Of a stretch of 64,000 nucleotides of DNA, positions 37,801 to 46,337 are shown piece by piece. How positions within the stretch are numbered: the first letter of the stretch is position 1; the number at the start of each line of letters is the position of its first letter. Source of the stretch: Fen-1298 sp050015675 (lineage in GTDB: Bacteria; Bacteroidota; Ignavibacteria; UBA10030). Location: assembly GCA_050015675.1 (NCBI GenBank), contig JBEKAY010000001.1:62001-126000 (forward strand), given 5' to 3'. The notes under the pieces were generated by a model that made no database searches, was not told the origin of the DNA, and was given only the letters and a program-made list of their open reading frames with translations. The position numbers and the translations under genes are program-made.

Positions 37801-37857
37801 GTTCTTTTCCACTAATAATTTTTTCTTGACTTATCTCTCTTGCATGCCATCCAATGT
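37613..37857. repeat. Direct repeat copy 1 (5' end of GT39-like gene)
   Basis: About 245 bp covering the first ~60 codons of the GT39-like gene and about 55 bp upstream match 41641-41885 almost without gaps, in the same orientation. Shared landmarks include tgataaaagta, the EGGVR.ENENHSLVKPFNE coding stretch and gcatgcc followed by ccaa. The repeat ends just before a CCAATGT/CCAACGT word. See the pseudogene entry at 41638. Confidence 0.85.
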
Positions 37858-37993
37858 TACGCATATGTTTTGTTGGGGATTTTCGAAGTACTTTACTATC
37901 ACGGTACACAAAACTTGAATAGTAGCAAAGCTCGAACAGAAATAAATATCATAGGATAAAATTGTTGACAACAGATATTTTCTCTGATATCCA

Positions 37994-39859
37994 TTAAGCA
38001 GGAACTATAAAAAACATAAAGGATAAAAGGACGAAAATAACTATTGCAAATAATCCAATCTTTTCTGCAACGTAAATATTTCGAACTTTTAATTGTGATA
38101 ATGAATAAAAAAACAATGGGCACAGAGATATCAAAATAGGAAGGATATATCTAAAATCATTACTACATGAAAAAGGGGTTTTTATTCTTAAAAATAATAA
38201 TCCGGCAAATAACAAAATAAAATTTAATATTAAAACCATATTTTTTTTAAGTGAAACAATACACATTTCTTTATTGGTAATTAATATCCCCATAATTGAT
38301 ACCAGGATTATAATTAAATAAAGAATATTCGTAAGCATTGCTATAGTATAATGATAGAATTTATCAAAAGTAAATTCTCCCCATAAGCTTGTTTTTAAAA
38401 GGAAGTTAAAAAAGAATTGGCGACCTGAAGAATCATCCCATGCACTAATAAAAGGTGTTTGTAAATATTTTTGTATATCCAAATAGGTGAAATTATACAT
38501 TGAATTTCCTACTGCTAAATCCGGCGTTAAAGATTGAATATTACCAACAATTTCATAATTATGGTTTTTACCCATATTGTTAAACGAGAATAAAGCAAAA
38601 AGCGAAAGTCCGGCAACCAGAATTGATAAAAACATCCAATTACTCAATGACAATTTTAATATGTAACTGATTTTAAATATTTCATTTCTAACCAACATAA
38701 AACACTTTACCATTGTAAGTATAATGATTAAAGCAATTAAAATAGATCCATTAGCTTTACTAAACAATGTCAGAATAGCGAAAATAATGGATAAAATATG
38801 ATATTTTTTTTGTTCTGTATCCCACCATCTTATGGTATAATATAAACCAATCGCATAGAACATATAAAAGGCCAAATCATTTCCTATTCTCACTGAATGT
38901 ATTATCCCTGAAGGCCAAAATACAAAAAGTGCAAATAACAGGTAGAAATATTTCTTATTAAGATTTTTGAATTCAGAAAAAATTTTATATCCAAAAACAA
39001 GAAAAATAAGATAAAACAATATTGAAATTATTTGTGTGAACCTTTGACAATAATATACATTTATAGAGATTATTTTTAATAATTTGTAAAATGGAGCATT
39101 TATCAAATAATACAAAGGCGGTTGATAATAAATCCATCCTTCTGAAGCAGACGGTAATTTTAAATTGTCTGCAATATAAATTATATATCCGAAATGCCCT
39201 CCATCAACTGAATTATCATGACTCCTGGTATCTGGCCCTGTATAAGCAAAATAAAACACTCTTACAAGAAGTCCAATCAATAGTATAATAATTGCACCTT
39301 TTCTTATTCCAGCTTTTTCTAAAATAAAATATAATAATGCAAAGCTGTTTATTATAATTAGTATGGCCATCAGGACTAATTCAATAGAATAATAACTGAG
39401 AGTTATTGACAAACCATAACATCCACCATAGTCAACAATTTTAAATTCAAAATCATTCTTTCCTGTTTTTAAATATTTTCTTAAATCCAGGTTAAAATTA
39501 CCTCCATAATGGTTTAAGCCTGCGTTATTAATACTTGTCAAATCAATGTTAACGTTATTTACTTTTAAATTTAAAATAGAGTCATCGGCATTAATAGTAA
39601 ATTCTTTTGTTGTAAAAGGATTACAGAAAACATGGCCTTTTACATAAAACTCCTTATACTTTGATTCCTGATTTGAGGGGACTTTATAAAAAGGGATACT
39701 GACATTTTCTGTGTTGTTATCAATAGTTAGTTCAACATTTTTAAACTCGGGAATTATTGACTTAAATAAAAAAAGAATTAATACCAGCGACGCTGATAAT
39801 AATAAATATTTATTCAGAAACATTTTAATATAGTTTCTGAAATTATTATTTTTCTTCAT
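37994..39859 (-). CDS. GT39-like membrane glycosyltransferase with N-terminal periplasmic domain
   Basis: The 621-residue protein has a first helix (about 15-35), an extracytoplasmic beta-rich domain (about 40-150), and then about eleven helices. The catalytic-type acidic loop is GPDTRSHDNSVDGGHFGY, followed by the motif YYQPPLYYLINAPFYK, placing it in the GT-C/GT39 fold. I start at ATG 39859, which overlaps the previous gene by 14 bp and has AGAAGA upstream. The donor is probably a polyprenyl-linked sugar; the acceptor is unknown. AT-rich codon usage matches the neighbours. Confidence 0.78.
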   Translation of the reverse strand: MKKNNNFRNYIKMFLNKYLLLSASLVLILFLFKSIIPEFKNVELTIDNNTENVSIPFYKVPSNQESKYKEFYVKGHVFCNPFTTKEFTINADDSILNLKVNNVNIDLTSINNAGLNHYGGNFNLDLRKYLKTGKNDFEFKIVDYGGCYGLSITLSYYSIELVLMAILIIINSFALLYFILEKAGIRKGAIIILLIGLLVRVFYFAYTGPDTRSHDNSVDGGHFGYIIYIADNLKLPSASEGWIYYQPPLYYLINAPFYKLLKIISINVYYCQRFTQIISILFYLIFLVFGYKIFSEFKNLNKKYFYLLFALFVFWPSGIIHSVRIGNDLAFYMFYAIGLYYTIRWWDTEQKKYHILSIIFAILTLFSKANGSILIALIIILTMVKCFMLVRNEIFKISYILKLSLSNWMFLSILVAGLSLFALFSFNNMGKNHNYEIVGNIQSLTPDLAVGNSMYNFTYLDIQKYLQTPFISAWDDSSGRQFFFNFLLKTSLWGEFTFDKFYHYTIAMLTNILYLIIILVSIMGILITNKEMCIVSLKKNMVLILNFILLFAGLLFLRIKTPFSCSNDFRYILPILISLCPLFFYSLSQLKVRNIYVAEKIGLFAIVIFVLLSFMFFIVPA

Positions 39860-41420
39860 GATAATCTTCTTCTGCATTTACGGCCCAAATATTATCTTTT
39901 GAAAGTTTATTGGTTAAAATATTTTCTACAGCTTCCATGGCAGACAACATAGAGTGATCCATATTATTGTATCTATGGGTCCCATTTCTTCCAATTAAAA
40001 ACAGGTTGTCAATTTTATCTATATAATCCTTTATCAAATGAAATTTATCATACGTGCCAAAATAAGCGGGATAAGCTTTTGGTACTTTAACCCTGCAACT
40101 GTCGAGGACATCATTCTTATCAATTATATTTATTTTTTCTAATTCATTTATTGCAAAACTAATAAACTCATCATCTTTCATATTCCATAATTCATCGTCT
40201 TCATTGCTGAAGTATTCCAGGCCGATCCAGACAGTATCCTTGAAATCTTTAACTAAATAAGGGCTCCAATTATTAAATATCTGTAATCTTCCAATTTTAA
40301 CATCTTTTTCCTGAATATATATCCACAAATCCGGAACAATATTATTTATAGTTGCAATTTTTGTTTTATTTATAAGTTTAATTTTTTTCAATAATAACCC
40401 TACAGTTATTAAATTTCTATAAACCAAGCCTGAGGCAACATGCTTAACTGCATTATCCTCAATATTAAGACTTTTAATCAAATCTTTTACAGGCATTGAA
40501 GATATAAAATAATCGCTTTGAACAGATATTTTTTTATCTTCAGTTCTATCATATATGACTGCTTCAATAATTTTCCCATCATTTTTTTCTAATCCGATGA
40601 CTTCATGGTTTAAAAAAATTTTGCCTCCCATTTCCTCAATTTCTTTTGCAACTTCCTGCCATAAATGTCCCGGGCCAAATTTGGGATATAGAAATTGTTC
40701 AATCAGGCTTGTTTCAGTATTCTTTTGACCAATAGAAGATTTGTTGGTTTTAAATATTTTTTTTGCAGCATGTATTAAAATTTTTGAAACAGAAACACCT
40801 TTAATTCTCTGGCTTCCCCAAGTGGGTTGTATCATACTGGGCGGTACGCCCCATACTTTTTCGGTATAATCTTTAAAAAATGTTTGATAAAGCTCCTTAC
40901 CAAACCTGTTAATAATAAAATCTTCAAGAGATTTTTCACTTTTTATTGGAAATATTTTTATGTATGAATAACCGTATATGATTTTAAATATTCTTAACAG
41001 CCCTAAATTATTTAAAGTTGAAAGGGATAGAGAAATGGGATAATCAAAAAATTTTCTTAAGTAGAAAATTCTAGAAATCCTGTTTCTCACGAGCATAACC
41101 TTATCTTTCTTCTCTGGGTCGGGAGCATTCTCTATTTTTGAAAACTCCTTTTCTCTTTTTAGTATTATATCATCGAATGAAGGTTTTCCCTGAAGCGGCA
41201 GGATATCGAGCCACCAATTCATCACTTTTTCAGATTTTGAAAAGAACCTGTGCCCACCCATATCCATTCTATTCCCATTATGGTTATATGTTTTAGAGAT
41301 ACCACCGATTTCATTTGTTGTTTCAAATATGATGGGAACAACATCACTTTTTTTCAGAAATTCATATCCGGCTGTAAGACCAGCAGGACCAGCACCAATA
41401 ATAATTACAGTTTTTGCCAA
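39846..41420 (-). CDS. UDP-galactopyranose-mutase-like FAD oxidoreductase
   Basis: The 524-residue flavoprotein has the dinucleotide motif VIIIGAGPAGLTAGYEFL, then GGISKTYNHNGNRMDMGGHRFFSK, and a late FAD motif FLIGRNGTHRYNNMDHSMLSAM. It resembles the UGM/amine-oxidase-like proteins found in glycan clusters rather than verified UDP-galactopyranose mutase. The start is TTG at 41420 with GAAGG upstream; nearby in-frame TTGs mean the true start may differ by a few codons. It is translationally linked to the downstream GT39-like gene. Confidence 0.78.
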   Translation of the reverse strand: MAKTVIIIGAGPAGLTAGYEFLKKSDVVPIIFETTNEIGGISKTYNHNGNRMDMGGHRFFSKSEKVMNWWLDILPLQGKPSFDDIILKREKEFSKIENAPDPEKKDKVMLVRNRISRIFYLRKFFDYPISLSLSTLNNLGLLRIFKIIYGYSYIKIFPIKSEKSLEDFIINRFGKELYQTFFKDYTEKVWGVPPSMIQPTWGSQRIKGVSVSKILIHAAKKIFKTNKSSIGQKNTETSLIEQFLYPKFGPGHLWQEVAKEIEEMGGKIFLNHEVIGLEKNDGKIIEAVIYDRTEDKKISVQSDYFISSMPVKDLIKSLNIEDNAVKHVASGLVYRNLITVGLLLKKIKLINKTKIATINNIVPDLWIYIQEKDVKIGRLQIFNNWSPYLVKDFKDTVWIGLEYFSNEDDELWNMKDDEFISFAINELEKINIIDKNDVLDSCRVKVPKAYPAYFGTYDKFHLIKDYIDKIDNLFLIGRNGTHRYNNMDHSMLSAMEAVENILTNKLSKDNIWAVNAEEDYHEEK

Positions 41421-41637
41421 ACTTCAAAGCCTTCAAATTTTGTTTAAATAATAATATCCTGAATAAAAAATTATACAATAATAACAGAAATTAACTTAAA
41501 ACTTAAATAACTCCAAATTTTGTATTAAAAATGCAAATTACCTTAAAATTGATTTACTAAGTTTCTGCGTGAATAACCCTGATGCCATTGTGCAAATCAG
41601 TGCACTATGGCCTCCAGCTAAAATCCTAATATATAAT

Positions 41638-41898
41638 CTATGATAAAAGTACGGCCACAAAAAACCAAATAAACATTTTATCCTTTTGCTTCATATTTTT
41701 TATACTGCCAATAATATTATTGGTTATTATTTTTATTTCGTTGAACGGTTTTACTAATGAATGATTTTCATTTTCATTCCGTACGCCCCCCTCAACTTTT
41801 TGTTTTCCTGCTGTTTTTTTAACTTCCATGTTCTTTTTAGCCAATAAATTTTTCTTGGCTTGTCTTTCTTGCATGCCGCCCAACGTCCGCGGCAACAA
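41638..41898 (-). pseudogene. Truncated copy of the GT39-like gene 5' end
   Basis: The frame reads as the N-terminal ~65 residues of the GT39-like protein at 35806-37800 (AGKQKVEGGVRNENENHSL..., with only scattered substitutions) and stops where the first membrane helix should continue. It is a remnant of a duplicated glycosyltransferase gene or the scar of a deletion or replacement between two copies. Some extra codons at its start (MLPRTLGGMQERQ) come from upstream DNA that is also duplicated. The frame is intact, so the event may be recent, or a short peptide may still be made. Confidence 0.82.
41641..41885. repeat. Direct repeat copy 2 (GT39-like 5' end)
   Basis: This is the partner of 37613-37857, same orientation, about 4 kb away, with one single-base indel near 41830. 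The two repeats bracket the GT39-like gene at 37994 and the flavoprotein gene, so that two-gene block could have been inserted, duplicated or be excised by recombination between them. Confidence 0.85.
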
Positions 41899-41989
41899 TG
41901 CAGTGGCGCCAAACGATGTAATTGGATGATGGCACCATTGAGTGAACTCCTTTAACTAATATGTTATGCGTGAACGCCATTGTTGCCGC
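41889..41989. repeat. Inverted repeat resembling an integron attC site
   Basis: Arms GCGGCAACAATG (41889-41900) and CATTGTTGCCGC (41978-41989) are perfect 12-bp inverted repeats about 77 bp apart. Just outside them lie CAAC (41881-41884, within GCCCAAC) and GTTG (41995-41998), which also pair. A GCCCAAC box, a long imperfect palindrome and a GTT box is the general plan of attC sites, but the right box does not fit the GTTRRRY consensus. The region also contains GTTATGCGTGAACGCC. No integrase gene is seen. Confidence 0.45.
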
Positions 41990-42008
41990 TGTTAGTTGTA
42001 GTTGCCGC

Positions 42009-42203
42009 TCATTTCAAAAGCAAAAGCTTCTTCGCTACACTGTAATTCCCAGCCTGAAGTCTATAGAAATACACTCCGTTGGGCAAGTTGCTTGCGCTGA
42101 AAGTTACCGAATGATTCCCCGCGCTCTGACGTTCACTGATCAGTGTTTGTAATTCCCTACCAAGTATATCATACACCTTCATAACCACAAGAACATTGTT
42201 CGG
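42009..42203 (-). pseudogene. Remnant of a T9SS C-terminal sorting domain
   Basis: The minus-strand frame of 64 codons plus stop reads ...VLVVMKVYDILGRELQTLI, then SAGNHSVTFSASNLPNGVYFYRL and ends SVAKKLLLLK. This is the second half of a type IX secretion sorting domain. The upstream frame is closed by a stop at 42204-42206 and no start or passenger domain is present, so a secreted protein gene has been lost apart from its tail. It lies between the attC-like repeat and the TPR gene. An intact domain of the same kind is encoded at 32930. Confidence 0.85.
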
Positions 42204-42335
42204 CTATCGATTCTCTCATTGTTTGTTGACGAGATTTATCCTGTTCTAATGTTGCTAAATGAATGGGACAACTATCACATGTCAAGCCGCAATATGCTAA
42301 CATTATTTCCATTTTGTTGGCAGGCGTTTTTCTAA

Positions 42336-44180
42336 TTAATGGCTTAACTTTTGAAGTTCTTGTTGAGCTTTAATTTTAAGATTTAGAGATTTTTCATCGT
42401 TAGGATTTAACTTCAGTACCTTTTCGCAATCCTCTATTACGCCAGTTAAATTTTTTAAATAATATTTGGCTAAAGATCGATTACTATAGGCATCAAAATA
42501 TTTTGGATTAATTTCAATGGCTTTATCAAAATTAATTATCGCCTCTTGGAAATTACCTGTTGATCCCATTGCTATCCCTTTGCAGTTATATGCTTCTGCA
42601 CTATTTGGACGTAGAGAAATAAATTTATCAAAATCATTTATAGCATCTTTAAAATTTCCTAAACTTATATTTACAACACCCCTATGATAATAGGGAGCCG
42701 CATATTTGTTATTTATAGAAATTGCAATATTAAAATCTGCTATTGCCCCAGATTTATCACCCATGTTTGATTTTATAAATCCCCTATTACAATAAGCCAG
42801 ATCATAAGTGGGGCAAATAGCTATAGCTTTGTCAAAATCCTTGATAGCCCCTTGAAAATCATTATTGATACTTTTTATATATCCTCTGTTATGGTATGCA
42901 AAATCAGAATTTGAGTTTTGGGAGACGGCTGAATTATAATAAGTCATTGGATCAGAATAAGGACGAGACTTTATAAAGGAGATAGAACATAGAAATACAA
43001 AAATGACAACCATTAACCAAGATTTTTTAATATCTCCGTTTTCAAACCATTTCTTAGGAAGTGTAAATAGTACAAATAACATTATACCAATCAAGGGAAG
43101 AAAGAAACGATGATCTAAATATTCTATATGTTTCTGTTTGGATAGCAATGTTGGCAATATTAAAATTAAGAACCAGGAAAGACAAAATATTTTTTCTTTT
43201 TTTGACCTTTCTATGTTATGAAGAAATATGATAATAATTATTACTATTATCCCTAAACCAAGTAAAGTTTTAAAAAAAGAAAAACCTGGAATTGGAGCCA
43301 TATCGAAAGGTAAGAAGAACTTTGTTATAGATTCGGGTATTGTTCGTAAATTTGATGGGATTGGTATTGGTATTAATCTAACCGCATTATTTCGATCTAA
43401 AAAATCCCCTCCAATTGCTTTGGAACGCAACCAATACCAAAATATTCCGGAAATAGCATAAAGAATAATGTTGAGAATGTATTTCTTTTCATAACGATTT
43501 TCAAATGCAAAAGTGAAGTAATATATAATGAACAGAAAAGGGAGAAATGCTGCAGTTTCTTTACAGAATAATGCAATTGTAAAAGCAGCCCAATGTAAAA
43601 ACAAGTATATGATCTTTCCCTTCTGGAGAAGTTCTATGAGAAACAAAAATGATAATAAAGAAAAAAGTAACAGTAGCAATTCTTCACTTGCCACTATCCA
43701 TGCTATCGATGATACGAAAAGCGGATGTGAACAATAAACCAACGTACTTAATAAAGCTAATTTTGGTGGTATTAAAAACCGCTTGAGCAAAAGAAAAAGT
43801 AAACATGCGATTAATCCTAAAAGCAATATACTAGTGAGGTGATACATCCATGCATTATTCCCCCCTGATAAATGTATATCAACCATGAACAACAATGTTT
43901 GCAGAGGACGATAGAATGGGCTAGTCTTTATAATAAATGGATCAGTTAGAAATGCTTGAGGCGCATTTCCAAAATTGCTCAAGAAAGCAATATTATTTAA
44001 GATCATGCCATCATCATCAAAATAAATAAAGCCAAAGCTAAGAGTTTGCAAGTAAAGCAATACGGGCAGGCAAAAAACGATAATAACGGGAAGGATTGTA
44101 TCTTTCTTGTCTTTTAGAAAAGTAAAAAGTATTTGCTTCGAATGTAATACTTCTTTGTTGGCAGTTAAATTTTTCATCAT
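42336..44180 (-). CDS. TMTC-like membrane protein with C-terminal TPR repeats
   Basis: The 614-residue protein has about ten membrane helices (1-400) with a GT-C-like first loop (FGFIYFDDDGMILNN) and about six tetratricopeptide repeats from residue 405 to the end (for example AYHNRGYIKSINNDFQGAIKDFDKAI). This order is that of TMTC-type and bacterial O-glycosyltransferase-like proteins. The diagnostic acidic residues DDDG in the first extracytoplasmic loop are present. The donor and acceptor are unknown. No strong ribosome binding site precedes ATG 44180. Codons are AT-rich. Confidence 0.78.
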   Translation of the reverse strand: MMKNLTANKEVLHSKQILFTFLKDKKDTILPVIIVFCLPVLLYLQTLSFGFIYFDDDGMILNNIAFLSNFGNAPQAFLTDPFIIKTSPFYRPLQTLLFMVDIHLSGGNNAWMYHLTSILLLGLIACLLFLLLKRFLIPPKLALLSTLVYCSHPLFVSSIAWIVASEELLLLLFSLLSFLFLIELLQKGKIIYLFLHWAAFTIALFCKETAAFLPFLFIIYYFTFAFENRYEKKYILNIILYAISGIFWYWLRSKAIGGDFLDRNNAVRLIPIPIPSNLRTIPESITKFFLPFDMAPIPGFSFFKTLLGLGIIVIIIIIFLHNIERSKKEKIFCLSWFLILILPTLLSKQKHIEYLDHRFFLPLIGIMLFVLFTLPKKWFENGDIKKSWLMVVIFVFLCSISFIKSRPYSDPMTYYNSAVSQNSNSDFAYHNRGYIKSINNDFQGAIKDFDKAIAICPTYDLAYCNRGFIKSNMGDKSGAIADFNIAISINNKYAAPYYHRGVVNISLGNFKDAINDFDKFISLRPNSAEAYNCKGIAMGSTGNFQEAIINFDKAIEINPKYFDAYSNRSLAKYYLKNLTGVIEDCEKVLKLNPNDEKSLNLKIKAQQELQKLSH

Positions 44181-44774
44181 TTTGTACTTTACATTAAGAA
44201 ATGTAGTTTTTGAGACTAATTTTTTCGATCGTGTCTTTGCTGTTGTAAACAGGTATTACGACAGATAGGGATTTGTTTTCAGGTTTTAATTCCATTGAGT
44301 ATTTTAATTTTTTTAGTTTGTGTTGATTTGGATAAAAAAAATACTCTTGAATATTACTTTTCATTTTTGAATATCATTTGTGCTATATTTTTTTGCCTTA
44401 CCGCCAACGGTAAGTATATAAAAAGTAGGCGTTTGAAAGGCACTTCTCTTTTCAAGTTACACAAAGGCTAAAGCGGGCTGAAACTTTGAATTTACTACTA
44501 TCCCGCCTATTTTTTGTATAAATTGTTGTAGTGCGTTTCTATTTAATTTTTAATGCTAAATCATTTTTAGTCAAGAATTACGTTGTTTCATTTTTTTCAT
44601 CATAATTAAACAGTATTTTTGAATTTATCTTATAGTCCTTTTAAAAAAGATAATCCATTAATTTTCTGTTTACTTCTTTCTGCTCATTTCAAATCCAATT
44701 TTAATAGGGAAATCAGTCCCATTTGGATTGGATGTGTGGATATAAATAGAATCTTCGAAGTGGCTTGCCAAATC
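44181..44774. other. AT-rich intergenic stretch with one short hairpin
   Basis: About 590 bp without a supportable gene. It holds a perfect 7-bp hairpin CTTACCG/CGGTAAG with loop CCAA at 44397-44414, and a weaker pair GCGGG/CCCGC (about 44470-44515) followed by a T-run, which could act as a terminator. The likely promoter of the TPR gene (minus strand) should lie here, but no clear box is visible. Confidence 0.5.
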
Positions 44775-45551
44775 TTATTGAATAGGCTTCCATGGCTTAT
44801 CCACTCTTTTAGGTAGCGCGTTTATCCTTTTCCTAATTCTATTAAGAGCTCCTATACTTATTTTATCTTTTTTTATAAAAAGAAAATCTCTTTCAAATTC
44901 AATAATTTGATAATCGTTTTCAAAGTTTGAAACTGCTTCTTCTTTTTCAATATCTTGCAAATGTTCGTGTTCAAAAAGTATAATAATCGGAGTATGTTTC
45001 TTCAAGTTTAGTTGTGATAATACTTTCCAGTCATAGCCTTCTGTATCGATATGAAGAAGCTCTAAATTATTAATATTGTTAGTCTCAAAAAGTTGATCAA
45101 GAGTTACTGTTTTGATTTCTATTTCTTCAATAAATGGTTCTAGTATACCGTCGAGATGCTTTATGATGTGTGTTTTATCAAAAGAGCCTAATTGGTCATA
45201 CCAATTTGGGAGGTTTTCAAGTTTTTTGTTTGCTTCCTTATTAACACAATAGAATACCTGTTTTGATCCATCATTAATAGCTACATCATCAAAACGAAAT
45301 CTGGAGTCGTTGGGGTAATTACTCTTTAATTTTTCAAAAAGATAAGGTACTGGCTCAACTAAAAGAACTTTCCATTTCGATTTTGTTAAAGCGAGATGAA
45401 AAATCGGATCTCCAGTTATCCCATTATTCGATCCGATTTGAACTATATCACAATCGGCATTTTTAATATATTTTTTAATTATTTTCGATACTATTTTTCT
45501 TTCGGGATCCAAATCTTCAGCTAATAATAGGTTTTTAGAATATTTTTTCAT
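44775..45551 (-). CDS. FkbM-family methyltransferase
   Basis: The 258-residue protein has the S-adenosylmethionine-binding pattern of FkbM methyltransferases: DIVQIGSNNGITGDPIF near residue 35, then VLLVEPVPYLFEKLKSNYP, and LLHIDTEGYDWKVLSQLNL. FkbM enzymes O-methylate sugars or polyketides; here, at the edge of a glycan island, methylation of a surface sugar is likely but unproven. It stands alone, with about 590 bp on one side and about 790 bp on the other. Codons are AT-rich like the rest of the island. Confidence 0.88.
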   Translation of the reverse strand: MKKYSKNLLLAEDLDPERKIVSKIIKKYIKNADCDIVQIGSNNGITGDPIFHLALTKSKWKVLLVEPVPYLFEKLKSNYPNDSRFRFDDVAINDGSKQVFYCVNKEANKKLENLPNWYDQLGSFDKTHIIKHLDGILEPFIEEIEIKTVTLDQLFETNNINNLELLHIDTEGYDWKVLSQLNLKKHTPIIILFEHEHLQDIEKEEAVSNFENDYQIIEFERDFLFIKKDKISIGALNRIRKRINALPKRVDKPWKPIQ

Positions 45552-46071
45552 TTCTGCTTTATATGGTTTAATGTTAAATGCAACCTAAACGTTTTTGTAC
45601 ATTGTGAGTATAAATGCAATATATGGAGTTATGGGGCTTTTTTTATTCATTATCAAATATTTGTCGCATATAATCCTGTTTACTTATCATTAGAAACTCA
45701 TCAATTATTGTAATCAATCTTATCATGGTTTCGCTGTTTTTTAAATCTTGATTAAAGATTAATTTATTCATTTTTGCTCAAATTTTCACCTCAATTACTG
45801 CAATTATAAATTATGGCATCTATTTCGCCTGATTGGTTTGTTATGTGCCATATGGTGTTTATATTGTTTTTGTCTGTAGAGCATTATCTAGAGGATTGAT
45901 AATCTTGTTTTTGGTACTAACGAATTTGCGTTCATTATACCAAACCTGTTTTTGGAAAATTGTACTCAGTTTTTTATTCATTCACAAGAGGAGCTTGCTT
46001 AACTGTTTGCTATTACGGCATTATCAATACCACCGCTAAGTCGAACGCAAAGCGTGTGTTTTTAAAACAAC

Positions 46072-46103
46072 AGCGCCTGACACATTATCAAATGCCAGGC
46101 GCT
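46072..46103. repeat. Perfect 8-bp hairpin AGCGCCTG/CAGGCGCT
   Basis: Arms AGCGCCTG (46072-46079) and CAGGCGCT (46096-46103) enclose a 16-nt AT-rich loop. It immediately precedes a second hairpin and may be part of the same repeat or an attC-like palindrome. No T-run follows on either strand, so a terminator is not favoured. Confidence 0.7.
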
Positions 46104-46111
46104 AGCGAGGC

Positions 46112-46140
46112 TAATGCGCTGTCGGGGAGACAGTGCATTA
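46112..46140. repeat. Strong hairpin TAATGCGCTGTC/GACAGTGCATTA
   Basis: Twelve-base arms with one mismatch and a 5-nt loop GGGGA. It sits 9 nt after the preceding hairpin. The stability suggests a structural or recombination site rather than chance. It lies downstream of the minus-strand papain-like gene. Confidence 0.7.
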
Positions 46141-46268
46141 GAAATTAATCAAGCTCCCGTTCAGTGTCAACTACGTTTTCTTTAATGGTGTCGGGAGTAG
46201 CGCTTTACGCCATTTTAAGAATGGAGTTGACCTGCCCTCCATAATGCTGAGTTTGCACTCCCGCGTGC

Positions 46269-46291
46269 GTCCCGAGAAAAATTCTTGGGAC
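46269..46291. repeat. Intergenic repeat hairpin GTCCCGAGAA/TTCTTGGGAC
   Basis: Ten-base arms (one G-T pair) with an AAA loop, extended by flanking CCCGC and GCGGG. I regard it as an intergenic repeat type of the kind found in multiple copies in related genomes; only one copy is seen in this window. Confidence 0.65.
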
Positions 46292-46318
46292 GGGCGGGAT
46301 TTCCAAATTAATGCTTGT

Positions 46319-46334
46319 TGCTTTAGGCAAAGCA
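46319..46334 (-). repeat. Short hairpin after the papain-like gene
   Basis: TGCTTT and AAAGCA are perfect 6-bp arms around AGGC, ending 4 bp from the stop codon of the minus-strand protease gene. Without a following T-run on that strand it is a weak terminator candidate; it may stabilise the 3' end of the message. Confidence 0.5.
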
Positions 46335-46337
46335 TCC

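Larger units (their letters stand above)
45552..46337. other. Hairpin-rich intergenic region
   Basis: About 780 bp with no supportable gene. The first half is AT-rich. The second half holds several strong inverted repeats (see entries at 46072, 46112, 46269 and 46319), including the GTCCCGAGAA hairpin followed by CGGGCGGG, and looks like a collection of intergenic repeat elements downstream of the papain-like gene. Both flanking genes are on the minus strand, so a promoter for the FkbM gene should be here but is not clear. Confidence 0.55.

Noticed and set aside
44397..44414. CTTACCG/CGGTAAG hairpin as a terminator
   Set aside because: No T-run follows the stem on either strand and it is far from gene ends.
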